Assembly: GCA_016748015.1 (NCBI GenBank)
Contig: JAAOMT010000545.1
Coordinates: forward strand, 6,346 to 36,129
Direction of reading: 5' to 3'
DNA length: 29,784 nucleotides
From: Geosiphon pyriformis
Taxonomy: Eukaryota; Glomeromycota; Glomeromycetes; Archaeosporales; Geosiphonaceae
The translations under genes and the position numbers were made by a program. The notes below the pieces were generated by a model. That model searched no databases. It saw only the letters and a program-made list of their open reading frames with translations, and was not told the DNA's origin. This document shows, in pieces, positions 29,661 to 29,784 of this stretch (positions are counted from its first letter, which is position 1; each line of letters begins with the position of its first letter).

Positions 29661-29784
29661 ACAATTAACCTCTTGGTATTTATATAAATTTTCTTCTTAT
29701 GTTAATTATTAATAAATCATTAATCCAACTGTTAATTTTTAATCATATATATGAAATAGTATTAATTATTGTGTATTTGTTATT

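Overview
The window is very AT-rich eukaryotic DNA with short GT-AG introns (about 76-80 nt in the kinase relics), many ATT/AAT/ATC microsatellites, poly-asparagine coding runs and decayed transposon pieces. Two paralogous relics join a tyrosine-kinase-like (TKL) kinase domain to an Asn/Pro/Ser/Thr-rich linker and Sel1 repeats. Large TKL and Sel1 expansions are typical of arbuscular mycorrhizal fungi, so I infer a Glomeromycotina genome of the Rhizophagus/Glomus type. The organism assignment is inference.

Layout. Positions 1-320 hold an inverted, truncated tail of a Sel1 gene. Positions 400-1160 hold an unidentified decayed gene. Positions 1840-7480 form a large imperfect inverted repeat (arms about 1840-3390 and 5830-7480) around kinase-Sel1 pseudogene A (3390-5888). 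Each arm carries a tRNA-like module with ~24-nt tandem repeats and, further out, a small ORF with a homologous partner in the other arm. Positions 7500-13600 are mostly AT-rich and gene-free, apart from a possible solo LTR (7640-7880) and a pair of diverged direct repeats (11588-12120). A Tc1/mariner-like transposase relic lies on the minus strand at 13640-14010.

The one apparently intact gene is on the minus strand at 15086-16795. It has three visible exons, a poly-Asn tract and a WDDDF-type motif that suggests a Byr4/Bfa1-like regulator of mitotic exit and septation; its first exon is not resolved. Upstream of it, 16800-20830 is unusually rich in microsatellites, with a C14 run and a homopurine tract. 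At 21115-21537 there is a decayed LRR-like coding stretch, and at 22742-22873 an orphan terminal exon. Pseudogene B (23150-25454) and its downstream module (to about 26290) are a direct-orientation paralogue of 3390-6712. The remainder, to 29784, is AT-rich and ends in a decayed Gag zinc-knuckle region on the minus strand.

The main story is the duplicated block. Pseudogenes A and B share the same three frameshifts but also carry private stops and indels. The simplest reading is that an already broken copy was duplicated at the DNA level, and that one copy later became embedded in, or helped form, the inverted repeat. Apart from the minus-strand gene, no gene here looks functional.
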